Shown here: piece by piece, positions 55,533 to 64,000 of the stretch | Layout of the letters: every line of letters starts with the position of its first letter | Position numbering within the stretch: position 1 is the first letter of the stretch | Source of the DNA: Cylindrodendrum hubeiense | Lineage: Eukaryota > Ascomycota > Sordariomycetes > Hypocreales > Nectriaceae | Length of the DNA: 64,000 nucleotides | Assembly: GCA_014621425.1 (NCBI GenBank) | Contig: JAANBB010000007.1 | Span: 310,001 to 374,000, forward strand | Reading direction: 5' to 3' | Translations under genes and position numbers: made by a program | The notes under the pieces: model-generated | The model's input: only the letters and a program-made list of their open reading frames with translations | Databases searched by the model: none | Told to the model about the DNA's origin: nothing

Positions 55533-57197
55533 ATGGAAAGCCAGAGCGCATCGGGCGGCATAAAGATCCGCCTCAAGGGCTTCGCCCCAAGCGAGAAGAA
55601 CTTCGAGTTCGCAAATGACGAAGGTCCATGCGAGAGTTGTGCGGACTGCAGACCCGACATTACCGAAATGGTGAACAAGAGCAGCGTCAAATACTGTATC
55701 ATGTGCAACCACGTAGGGCAGAAGCGATGCTCCCGATGTGGAGCCGCCCAATACTGCTCGCCTGAATGTCAACGAACCGACTGGCCAGTGCATAAACTGG
55801 TTTGTAAACAGTTCGCACGCATTACGGACTCCTCGCGCCCGACCGACAAGCATTTTCGAGTCATCATTTTCCCACCCGAGGCATCACAGCCAAAGTTTTG
55901 CTGGGCTTCAGTCAACAACTCCAACGAGCTCGTCGTCCGACATCTCACTATCGACAAGTGGAAAACAGACATGAAAGCACGTTATAAACAATTGGATGTG
56001 GACTTGGAGATGTATGCTCTTAGCCGAGACTTTACAATGAAGGGCAAAAGATTTGGGCATGGAATCCGAATCACCTCTTGGCAGCCTCCTCTTGGATCCA
56101 CAGGCCACTTAGAGGGCTTCAACGAGACCATCCTGTCCTTGTCTGGAACTCTCAGCAGTCGTAAATACGGACCTGCGGTGGTGTTTTCCTACAACTTGGA
56201 TTCCAACTTTGAATATAAAGACATGGATGACATTACTACCGGCGATTTTCGGCACGTCATCGACTACTTTCACAACTCCGATTGGAACCCAGCCGTTGGG
56301 GACGTTGATCGATATCCTGAACAGACACTTCCGGCTCTTCTTATTCCCGACCCTAATCATCTCGATCGAGAAGACGGCAGCATAAGCTCGATTTGCGATG
56401 TAATTGGGCTTCATCAGCCGATATTGCGCCTAACCATTCCCACCAGGATCAACGTCAAACAAGCTTGCTGGCATGTCCTTTGCGACCCGTATAATTCACC
56501 CATCAGACAAATGTGCCCTAATGATGGCAGCATGTGGCATACATTCATCCTAGGTCCACTGCTTCTTGGCCTCGATTGGATAGGGAGAAATGCGATGGTA
56601 ACAGATGTCCGAAACACGAGCTCTCGGAAACTGTGGCCAGAAGATCGCTGGAAGCGTTCGTATGCTCGCTTTCTCCGCCAAGGTGTCCGTATTGGGCGCC
56701 AGAAGTTGTCCATTGACGTGCTCAATATAAGTGACGGACTGATCGCCTTTAACGCATTCGGGATTGAGGTGCATGAAATGCACTTGCGTGCTTACGACGA
56801 GTTCATATATCGTAACATGCAGAGGGACAAGTCCGAGAGAAATTATACCAAGGCGGAGTTTTGTAAGTTGTGGGAAGCGCTCAAAGCGAAAAAGACGAAG
56901 GTAACAGGACAGGGGGAAGGTCAAGAAAAATTAGACTTCGGTGGGATTCCATCACCGTATGATGTCCCAGCCGAAGCGCAATATGTGCTTTCTCGAGATG
57001 TGAAGAAAGCTTTCATCTACTTGAAAGACCTGTTTCAAGATCAGCGGCTCAGGGATCAGACCCAGGACTACGAAAGAGAATGTTGCTTTGAATCGAAGCT
57101 GCATCCAAGTAGCTGGACAATTCCCTCCGAGCTTTGGCAAAGCCGTCTTAACAACCTGCATTTGGAGTTTGAGCCTGGACGTCCAGTGGAGGAGTAA
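55533..57197 (+). CDS. MYND zinc-finger protein of unknown function
   Basis: An intact, intronless 554-residue protein with ATG at 55533. The MYND finger is at residues 55-91: C-x2-C-x7-C-x2-C-x4-Y-C-x3-C-Q-x3-W-x2-H-x2-C, read from CIMCNHVGQKRCSRC to HKLVC. A further Cys group just upstream (CESCADC at 33-39) may form an extra zinc site. The rest (~110-554) is a long region with no catalytic motif I recognise, but well-folded character (LFLLIPDPNHLDR-type and WHVLCDPYNSPIRQMC segments). There is no SET domain, so it is not a SMYD-type methyltransferase. MYND fingers bind proline-rich partners, and fungal genomes carry many such proteins without assigned role. Convergent with the vWA/papain-like gene 415 bp away. 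Confidence 0.85.
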   Translation: MESQSASGGIKIRLKGFAPSEKNFEFANDEGPCESCADCRPDITEMVNKSSVKYCIMCNHVGQKRCSRCGAAQYCSPECQRTDWPVHKLVCKQFARITDSSRPTDKHFRVIIFPPEASQPKFCWASVNNSNELVVRHLTIDKWKTDMKARYKQLDVDLEMYALSRDFTMKGKRFGHGIRITSWQPPLGSTGHLEGFNETILSLSGTLSSRKYGPAVVFSYNLDSNFEYKDMDDITTGDFRHVIDYFHNSDWNPAVGDVDRYPEQTLPALLIPDPNHLDREDGSISSICDVIGLHQPILRLTIPTRINVKQACWHVLCDPYNSPIRQMCPNDGSMWHTFILGPLLLGLDWIGRNAMVTDVRNTSSRKLWPEDRWKRSYARFLRQGVRIGRQKLSIDVLNISDGLIAFNAFGIEVHEMHLRAYDEFIYRNMQRDKSERNYTKAEFCKLWEALKAKKTKVTGQGEGQEKLDFGGIPSPYDVPAEAQYVLSRDVKKAFIYLKDLFQDQRLRDQTQDYERECCFESKLHPSSWTIPSELWQSRLNNLHLEFEPGRPVEE

Positions 57198-57612
57198 ACC
57201 AGGCACCCAACACCAGTGACTGTCACGACTGGGGATGATTTGGCCATATTGACTACGGCAAGTTTGAACATGATGGGGCAATGAGTTGAGTTTCATCAGA
57301 CTTTACGATGCATTTTGCCAGCACCGTGGGTGGTACTCCAGAGAATCATCCTAATATTTAGCGACTATTAAAACTAGCTTAGTTGCAATTTCTTTTGTTC
57401 TTGATCTTGAGACGAATTGGAATGAAATGGGGACCGACACGAAGAAGCCCGAAATTTTCACCCAATGATTTGTTCCGTTCGGAGTGGAAAATATGACTCA
57501 ATCCTGTGTGCAGCTGTGCCTTGGGCTGGTGTTGACTGAAAGAAAGTGTGTTTTTCTTTCTCACGGCAGCAGCAACGCGCAGCCTTCATTTCAGAACCAA
57601 CAGTCTGCTTTC
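57198..57612. other. Convergent gap between MYND and vWA/peptidase genes
   Basis: 415 bp, no coding signal; probably both 3' UTRs. Confidence 0.5.
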
Positions 57613-59768
57613 CTATGCCACATCGCCAAGGCCCCTGCGTGCGTATAGCGCCTGCACTAAATGGCCGGGCTGAGGCTCGAATGCTTGCTTGCAGTGTGGG
57701 CAAACCGCCTGGCGGATGCTGCCGGTAAAGTCGGCAATGCGGGCAGACCTTCCGCAGAGCGGACACAGTGTTTCCAGTTCAAAGATACTTGGATATTGCA
57801 CAACACGAGCTTGGAGTGCCTTGTCCACTTCCGCCATGTATTTATGTTGCTCCGCAGTTGTCAGGTCCTCTGCTATCCAGAATATGTCGTAGAAACGCAC
57901 ATCAAACCTCTTCAATGGGGGGTCATCCAGCTCCAGCACTTCATGATTCTCGACGCTAAAACTACCTCGATTGCCCCACCTTTTGCCCCACGAGTTGAGG
58001 AAGGTGAGTGAGTGAGGGTCGCAGCTAGTTAAAACGACAGCGTGACCTCCGTTGGTGGGCAGGGAGCGATGCGGACGCATGTGATCATTCATGAGCACCG
58101 AACTCTTGGTATCTGGATTTTCAAAGTGCTCGCTGAATGCGTCCCAACCGGACTCTGAGAGATGGAACGTGGCTAGCACTGGGCGCCTACATAGCACCGC
58201 TTGGCGTGCACCATCCTCGTAGACCGGTTGGAACTGGAGTGGAGGATACCATTCCATGGCCTTCTCCAGTACCTTCTCGGTGCACTGTCCATCCGGCCCT
58301 GGTGGAAACTTTTTCAAAATCCTCGTCCGGATGACTTTGATGCTTGGATGGCCTTTCTCCCGGCCGATAATGCGATGGAGAGCCATGTGGACCACCGCAG
58401 CGATGGCATGTGCATAGCAAGTTTCTGACTGGCCCTGGTCGGATGGATTATTTTGAGTCTTCATGTATCCATCATTGATGTACTCATCGAGTTGTACACG
58501 ACGCATAATGTCCAGCAGTGCGTCTGCTGAGCCAAAGCGCGCGGACAGCAGCAGCGAACAAAACTCGTCGAGCACCGCCGCGCTACGCACCATGATAAAT
58601 AGTGCACACTCGCCGGACGATGGTACCCTCCAACCCACTGACGCGAGCACTGGTATTGGATGTGTAGGGACAGCGACCTTCGTGGCTATACCAAAGAGCG
58701 TGTGCTGACCTTTGTTCCATTCTTCGGGCGCTTCGGGCGCTTCGTCATACAGTCGGCGGCGAGCCACCCCTTGATCGTCGGTGAGGTATACTGTTGCTAT
58801 GGTGACTTTCTCTTGCTGCAAATCGTCATTCATCTCCTTTGGATCACCATCAGTCGACTTTCCGTCCGATATTAGCACGAGGATGCGTTGTTGATCGATG
58901 GAGTGCTTGCGAAAAGCTGCAAGCGACTGGTTCAACGCGTCTCGCATTGGTGTTCTGCCGTACATATACCGGCACAGCATGTCGACTAGGAAATCCGTGC
59001 CCTCTTCTTTACTACCTTTATTGTCACTGGTCTTCGGGTACTTTTGCAGTCGCTGCAGTAAATCGACAACCTTGGCAACTGGGCATGCCTCAAGCTTGAC
59101 AAAAGGTTGCCACCAATCATCCCAAATTTTGCGAGCGAGACGCAATGCCTCCGAGTTGTCCGCGTTATTATCCACGATGCTATCCACGACTTTATTGCCA
59201 TAGCGGTGACCAATGCTAGCACCATCAACACCACCTCGTAGGCCACCGACCGCGAGCCCTGCATAAGTCCCAAGGGCGGTCACTGCCGTTTTACCAATAC
59301 TTCGAAACATCTCAAACTGCTCTGGACTCGGGATGGCGTTAACGAATTTGTCAACACTTTCTGGGCGACGTTGCAGGTGTTGATGTACGATGCGAGCATG
59401 GTCGTCTGTGAGTTTGTTTGGATGTACGTCGTGATGTGATCCAAATTATTCTCATTCGCCAATTCGATGAGAAGTTCGTGGCCAGTTCGGTCGCTCTCGC
59501 GGATCTTCAGGAGCGCGTCTATGAGTCGACAGAGATCCACCCCCGGTGGGCATCTAGCTTTCTGATTCAGTCCGAACACCCCAACAAACATAAGAGCCTG
59601 CGGGTTGCGCTCATGCTCTGCTCGAGCGAGCTGGAGTGCCGCGTTGAGGACAGCACGTAGGCGCTCGATGGCGTTCTCGCCCGGACGCCCGACCTTGAGA
59701 GCCTTGCGCATAGAGCCAGACACATCGAGGAGGCAGCCGATCACCGCAGGGGTAGACTTATCGGACAT
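57613..59768 (-). CDS. Von Willebrand A / papain-like cysteine peptidase / zinc-ribbon fusion, with a 1-nt frameshift
   Basis: The ATG at 59768 opens a vWA domain: MIDAS motif GCLLDVSGSM (Asp15, Ser17, Ser19) and strand ALMFVGVFGLN. The frame breaks at about 59427: after DHITT the coding sense continues one base out of step as VHPNKLTDDHARIVHQHLQRRPE and stays open to the stop at 57613. Adding one base makes the span exactly 719 codons. A helical insert (~115-280) separates this from the rest of the vWA domain: GRTPMRDALN (MIDAS Thr) and RILVLISDGKSTDGDP (MIDAS Asp). The second half is a papain-type (C1) fold: DQGQSETCYAHA with oxyanion Gln and nucleophile Cys, GGHAVVL with the His, and FLNSWGKRWG with the Asn. 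The C-terminus is a zinc ribbon, CPLCG...CPHC. No signal or pro-peptide, so intracellular. Function unknown; a metal-adhesion domain wired to a protease is the inference. No GT-AG intron restores the frame. Confidence 0.8.
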
Positions 59769-61233
59769 GGTGAACACAGAAGGTGTTGTTCGACAATTGG
59801 CAGAGAGAAACGGGGACTTTCTGAGTTTCGGAGTAGGAACGATTCATATTTGGCTGTTGGGCATGAATGGAGGGCTTTTTCTTTCTTTTGGCGCGGGAGC
59901 TTCGGTAAGATGTGCATTGCGAGTTAAACCGATCAGGCTGGGGCGATACCCAATAGCCTGCTGCCAAGTCATAACGTAGTAGCACGATCCTGAGGCCAAA
60001 AAGAATACTTGATATCATTGGATCACCCTGTAAGCCAAAAGAGCGAGGCGTAGTTTACACATTTGATGTGCTGCTGATGCAAACGTGTTCACCAAGACAG
60101 GCGGACTTTTGCTTTATCCAGCCCACCGAAGTGCCATATTCGTCCCTCATATTGACCTTGACTTGCGTACAAGAAAAAGCAATACCAGACATCGTGGCTT
60201 CCAACCAAACTGAAGAGGGTGCTCCAACTAGACATGCATGTGAGATCATCTCGGCTTGTATGTCTCAGTATATTACCGAGTATCTGTAGCCCTCCGGGTT
60301 CCGAAAATAAATGTTGGCAATACTCATTCTCAGTCGAATTATCCGAACTTAAAAGCCCGCGCTGTATTGCTAAATATATTGAATCTATATAGGGCTGCAT
60401 TCACCGAGAGCGGTCGGGGCTTGGCAATAACAGACTAACTGGAACAGTCGCTGACGACCCATTCTGATTCTAGCAACAAATCGACCCTTGCGCGTCTCAT
60501 AGGTGGCTTTTTGAAAAATTTAGACCTGCAATTGTACTCGACGAGAGCCTGGGGAAGTATTCCGCAGCCTGTTTGCAAAGATGGCAGTCGGATGCAGTTA
60601 ACATACAGGGAAAGCGGGACCATGTGCATTGACTGACGTCGGTAAAGCCTCGATCCTTCGCCATGTGGGGCACTGCGCACGCGATGAGACTCAATGAGCT
60701 AACGTAAAGTTGCCTACAATCGGATGATCAGGATAAAAATGTGGTTTATGATGTCAGTGGGTCGGGGATTCATGACGTATTGATCAGACTATCGCCACTA
60801 GACTCGCCTAGTGTAAGATCTTTTAGAACGGGTGCTAGTTCTAGTTCCACCTTTGCATCAGGGAGAAACATATTATCCGCTGTATTTGGCATAGGAAAAT
60901 CTGAAACGAGTCCTTCTTGAAGCTCAGCCTACTACTGGCTCAGCTCGTCTCACTTTTTTTCGCTGGCATATCATTCCCAACGGGTATTTCTCAACTGTTT
61001 ATCCTGCTTCACCTCTGCTCGATTCGTCGAGCCATTTTAAGTTGCATTTCAAATCAGTCATTGTGAAAATAGATTCAACGTCAATCAAAGTGGACGATGC
61101 TTTCAGGCCATATGAAACGTAACACAGCTTTCTTCATAACCGCTCTAAGTACCGGTGTATTCGTATTCATTAACCCATTAAACCCCATATATACTGTAAC
61201 AAGTCGACTAACAGCCTGTATCCCCTATGCCGT
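59769..61233. other. Intergenic, nothing recognised
   Basis: About 1.5 kb between the vWA gene's promoter and the 3' end of mannitol dehydrogenase. Short frames only. Confidence 0.5.
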
Positions 61234-62748
61234 TTAGTTAACATACTTGGGAAGAGTTGCCATCACGCCGTCTTGGGCGATAAGCTCCATAGCCTTGGCG
61301 ACCTCCTTGAGGAAGCGCTCGTCGCTTCGCAAGTCATTACCGAACAGCATCTTGACGCTAAGCAGCTCGCGGGGATCATTGCCACCTGCCTTCGCCAAGG
61401 CCTGCAGCTGCTCTCGCAGCGGGTCGTCGACCTCAAACTCGTTGCCCTTGTCGTCAACACCATTGATGTAGCGGAACCAGGCGCCAGCGACGAAACACAG
61501 GCGGCGGAAAGGACCAGACACCCAAATCGCCTCAGCAATGGAAGGCATGATGAACTGCGGGATCTTGCCCGAGGCGTTCAGGGCAACACGGGGAATCTGG
61601 TCCATGATGGTGGGGTTGGAGAAGCGCTCCATAAGCGTGTTGCAGTACTCGTCAATATCCACGCCGGGGATCTCGGGCAATAGGGGCTTGACCTCCTCCT
61701 GCATCATCTGCCAGACAAACTGGCGGTAGATCGGGTGCTCCATGACCTCGTGGACGTACTTGAAGCCAGCAAGCTGTCCCGGGTAAGCCATGGCGGAGTG
61801 ACTGGCGTTGAGCAGACGCAGCTTGTGCTTCTCAAACTGCTCGACATCGTGCACATCCTTGACGACCTGGACGCCGACCTTCTCAAACGGCGGGCGGCCA
61901 TCGGAGAACTTGTCCTCGACAACCCACTGCATGAAGGGCTCAGTAACAACCGGCCACGCGTCCTCGATGCCAAAGTTCTCTGCCAGCGACTTGATGTCGT
62001 TCTGGGAGGTGCTGGGGGTGATGCGGTCGACCATGGCGTTGGGGAAAGCTCCCTCCTCGGCGATCCACTTGGCAATTTCCGGGTTGCGGAGACGAGCGAA
62101 CGACTCGAGCATGTTACGGGTGATGGTGCCGTTCTTCTGCATATTGTCACAAGACAAGACGGTGAAGGGCTTCAGACCCTGCGCATGACGCCTGGCCAGC
62201 GCGGCGTAGAGGAAACCAAAGGTGCTGATGGGGGAGTCCTCGTTGGCCAGATCATGCTGAATGTCGGCGTGCTCAGACTGCAGCTGATGGGTGTTTTCGT
62301 TGTAGTAGTAGCCACTCTCGGTAATGGTCAAGGACACAATGTGAGTGTCTGGGTGAGCCATCTTGGCAATGACGGCCTCCCGGTCATCGGGGGCGAAGAG
62401 GAAAGAATTGATGCTGCCAACGACGTTGGCGAAGCTACCCTTGGCAGAGCGCTCGATGACGGTATACAGGTGGTCCTGGGCGTTCAAGACATCGCGCATG
62501 GAGGCATCGTTGGGTCGGAGACCGACACCGCAGATGGCCCAGTTGCGCTCTCCGTGCTTCTGCAGCAATTGGTCGATATAGACGGCCAGATGTGCTCTGT
62601 GGAAACCACCGACGCCGACGTGAACAATTCCCTCCTTGACGTCATTGCGGTCGTAAGTCGGGATTTTAACCTTGTCGGTTCCCTGCTGGGAAGCGATCAA
62701 GGACAGGTTCTTGCTGGTAAGCTTGAGGCATTCCGTGCTGGGGGGCAT
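61234..62748 (-). CDS. Mannitol 2-dehydrogenase (NAD-dependent, polyol-specific long-chain family)
   Basis: An intact, intronless 504-residue protein from the ATG at 62748. Family marks: the Rossmann start GIVHVGVGGFHRAHLAVYID near 40-59; TITESGYYYN; SCDNMQKNG; and the catalytic motif KLRLLNASHSAMAYPG with Lys309, Asn314 and His317 (K-x4-N-x2-H). It interconverts D-mannitol and D-fructose in the cytosol; no zinc is needed. In filamentous ascomycetes the enzyme works beside mannitol-1-phosphate dehydrogenase in carbon storage and stress metabolism. Strong codon bias towards C/G in third positions suggests high expression; the opposite strand is open for 354 codons for that reason alone. A TATA-like AATATATCT on the minus strand lies about 85 bp upstream. 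Confidence 0.95.
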   Translation of the reverse strand: MPPSTECLKLTSKNLSLIASQQGTDKVKIPTYDRNDVKEGIVHVGVGGFHRAHLAVYIDQLLQKHGERNWAICGVGLRPNDASMRDVLNAQDHLYTVIERSAKGSFANVVGSINSFLFAPDDREAVIAKMAHPDTHIVSLTITESGYYYNENTHQLQSEHADIQHDLANEDSPISTFGFLYAALARRHAQGLKPFTVLSCDNMQKNGTITRNMLESFARLRNPEIAKWIAEEGAFPNAMVDRITPSTSQNDIKSLAENFGIEDAWPVVTEPFMQWVVEDKFSDGRPPFEKVGVQVVKDVHDVEQFEKHKLRLLNASHSAMAYPGQLAGFKYVHEVMEHPIYRQFVWQMMQEEVKPLLPEIPGVDIDEYCNTLMERFSNPTIMDQIPRVALNASGKIPQFIMPSIAEAIWVSGPFRRLCFVAGAWFRYINGVDDKGNEFEVDDPLREQLQALAKAGGNDPRELLSVKMLFGNDLRSDERFLKEVAKAMELIAQDGVMATLPKYVN

Positions 62749-64000
62749 TGTAATCGGGATGAGGAGGGGGTGAAATGGAGATGTATGAAGTCTAGATGAA
62801 TGAAGTATACGGAAGATGAATGAGGTCTAGATATATTAGGAGAGGGCCGTGGTTTGAATGATCAGGAATACACCGCTAACTCCTGACCGACAGGTTTTTC
62901 ACAAAGGGCCAGATAGTCCGGCTTCGATAATATGGGCCCGGTGACGTTTTTGGACTGGACCGGGCTTGATAAACTGGGGCTTGGGGTGATCTAGCTTATT
63001 AAGCTATCAAGGCACACCTTGCTAGCTCTGAGGGAGCTCCAGATGGTGGCGAGAAGGGGAAACATGAACTCCATACGTTGAGAAGCATTTTACAAGCTAA
63101 AAAAGTCGTGGTCAGCACCTCGAGGTCGAGGAATCAAGACGGTGATGCCGGACTCCAAGGTGCATATTCTCAATTCCAAATCTGCCGGTACTGTGACGAT
63201 GCCGGTCTACCGGTCGGCACGGGGAGTTTTGATAGGGTGGGGCCGCTAGCGAGCTAAATTTAGGCAACGACTTAAGACGGAAGCTATGTCACTCTTTGGT
63301 GAGAGCATGTCTTTTCTGTTGAATGAATCTAATAAGTGCGCCTCTTGCCTTGCTTATTTGCCCTACCCACGCTGTCACAGCAGCTCTTGTCGTCAATTTT
63401 CTCTTCTTTCGTAATGACTGTATTAAGAAGAACTCAAAGAAATGATCCCGTGTGTCAGATTTCCTTATCTTATCTTTGACCCAGCTTCGCTTGTCTTCCT
63501 GCAACAACTCCTTTGTGTGGTCTGCACAAAGTGTGTCTCCCACCAACAGAGTACCCCTGACAAAGAGGAGATTACCCCCGTGGGGGTGCTATTGCTAGTA
63601 GAGCACGTGTTCGACTTCAGCAAAAGCAAAACTGCCTACAAATAGCTTAGCACCAGTAAACTTGTTGGAGAAGTCCCCAAAGTGCTCCACCAGCAAGAGC
63701 ACCCCTTACTTCTAAGGAGATAGGGCAAATAAATCAATTCTACTAGAATTATTTTATTCCTCCGTAGTGTGTGGGGGAAGGGCACAAGAGACGGTCAGAA
63801 ACTCAACAACCCACCGACTGAACAGGTGTTGTTACTGTGATGATGCAAGCACAATGGCGATGCGTCCGCAATTGGAGGTAAAGGTGCAGATAAAATACTG
63901 TCTAAACGAACAAACAGACAATTCTGGCCGATGCTATCTATCAGGATCATCTGATCAAACGGGGCTCAAAGCAATACCGCAAGATAGACCAAAATGATCC
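62749..64000. other. Promoter of mannitol dehydrogenase, then unrecognised sequence
   Basis: 62749-62850 holds an imperfect repeat of GAATGAAG/GTCTAGAT and a TATA-like motif. From about 63280 on, two overlapping short frames (minus 63289-63546, Lys/Arg-rich; plus 63442-63645) have no known domain. The stretch could be a transposon edge, but no terminal repeat is seen before the window ends. Confidence 0.5.

Noticed and set aside
59395..59460. A GT-AG intron joining the two frames of the vWA gene
   Set aside because: The only candidates are 22, 28 or about 105 nt; none gives the right phase without a stop.
61735..62799. 354-codon plus-strand frame opposite mannitol dehydrogenase
   Set aside because: Codon-bias shadow without any recognisable domain.
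63289..63645. Overlapping short frames near the window end, possible transposon coding remnant
   Set aside because: No transposase motif, terminal inverted repeat or target duplication seen.

Overview
The window is nuclear DNA of a filamentous ascomycete, most likely a Sordariomycete and possibly Hypocreales. The basis is small spliceosomal introns (about 45-77 bp, GTRNGT donors, CTAAC/CTGAC branch points), intron splits inside zinc-cluster domains, wide spacing with genes on both strands, several Zn2Cys6 regulators, and scattered C:G-to-T:A damage that resembles repeat-induced point mutation (RIP). The genus is not decided. I found no rRNA, confident tRNA, CRISPR array or complete transposon.

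Region 1 (1-16 kb): a Ser/Thr-rich single-pass surface protein, a frameshifted and truncated kexin relic, an LTB4-dehydrogenase-like reductase, a secreted aspartic protease, an AT-rich RIP-like scar, an acyl-thioesterase-like pseudogene (start lost plus nonsense), an APH-like kinase, a protein-kinase fragment and an amino-acid permease.

Region 2 (16-33 kb) is mostly catabolism: methylmalonate-semialdehyde dehydrogenase, an FMN alpha-hydroxyacid oxidase, a DapA-type aldolase, a secreted CBM-like protein with an in-frame stop, a Zn2Cys6 regulator divergent from mitochondrial GABA transaminase, an atypical SDR with a GC-AG intron, and an aldehyde dehydrogenase. GATA-type nitrogen-control motifs lie before the permease and in the regulator/GABA-transaminase promoter.

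Region 3 (33-41 kb): a large ankyrin-repeat protein with a 1-nt homopolymer frameshift, then about 4 kb without a credible gene but with several unrelated 9-12 bp tandem repeats.

Region 4 (40-52.5 kb) looks like a small accessory cluster: two Zn2Cys6 regulators, a secreted type-B carboxylesterase, a membrane-anchored SDR, a nine-exon secreted metallo-beta-lactamase-fold hydrolase and an NTF2-like protein whose start codon is built by splicing. No PKS, NRPS or terpene backbone gene is present.

Region 5 (53-64 kb): a small Cys-rich hypothetical protein, a MYND-finger protein, a von Willebrand A / papain-like peptidase / zinc-ribbon fusion (the most unusual architecture here, with one 1-nt frameshift), and mannitol 2-dehydrogenase. 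Exon structures were derived by reading splice signals and phase; none is confirmed by transcripts.
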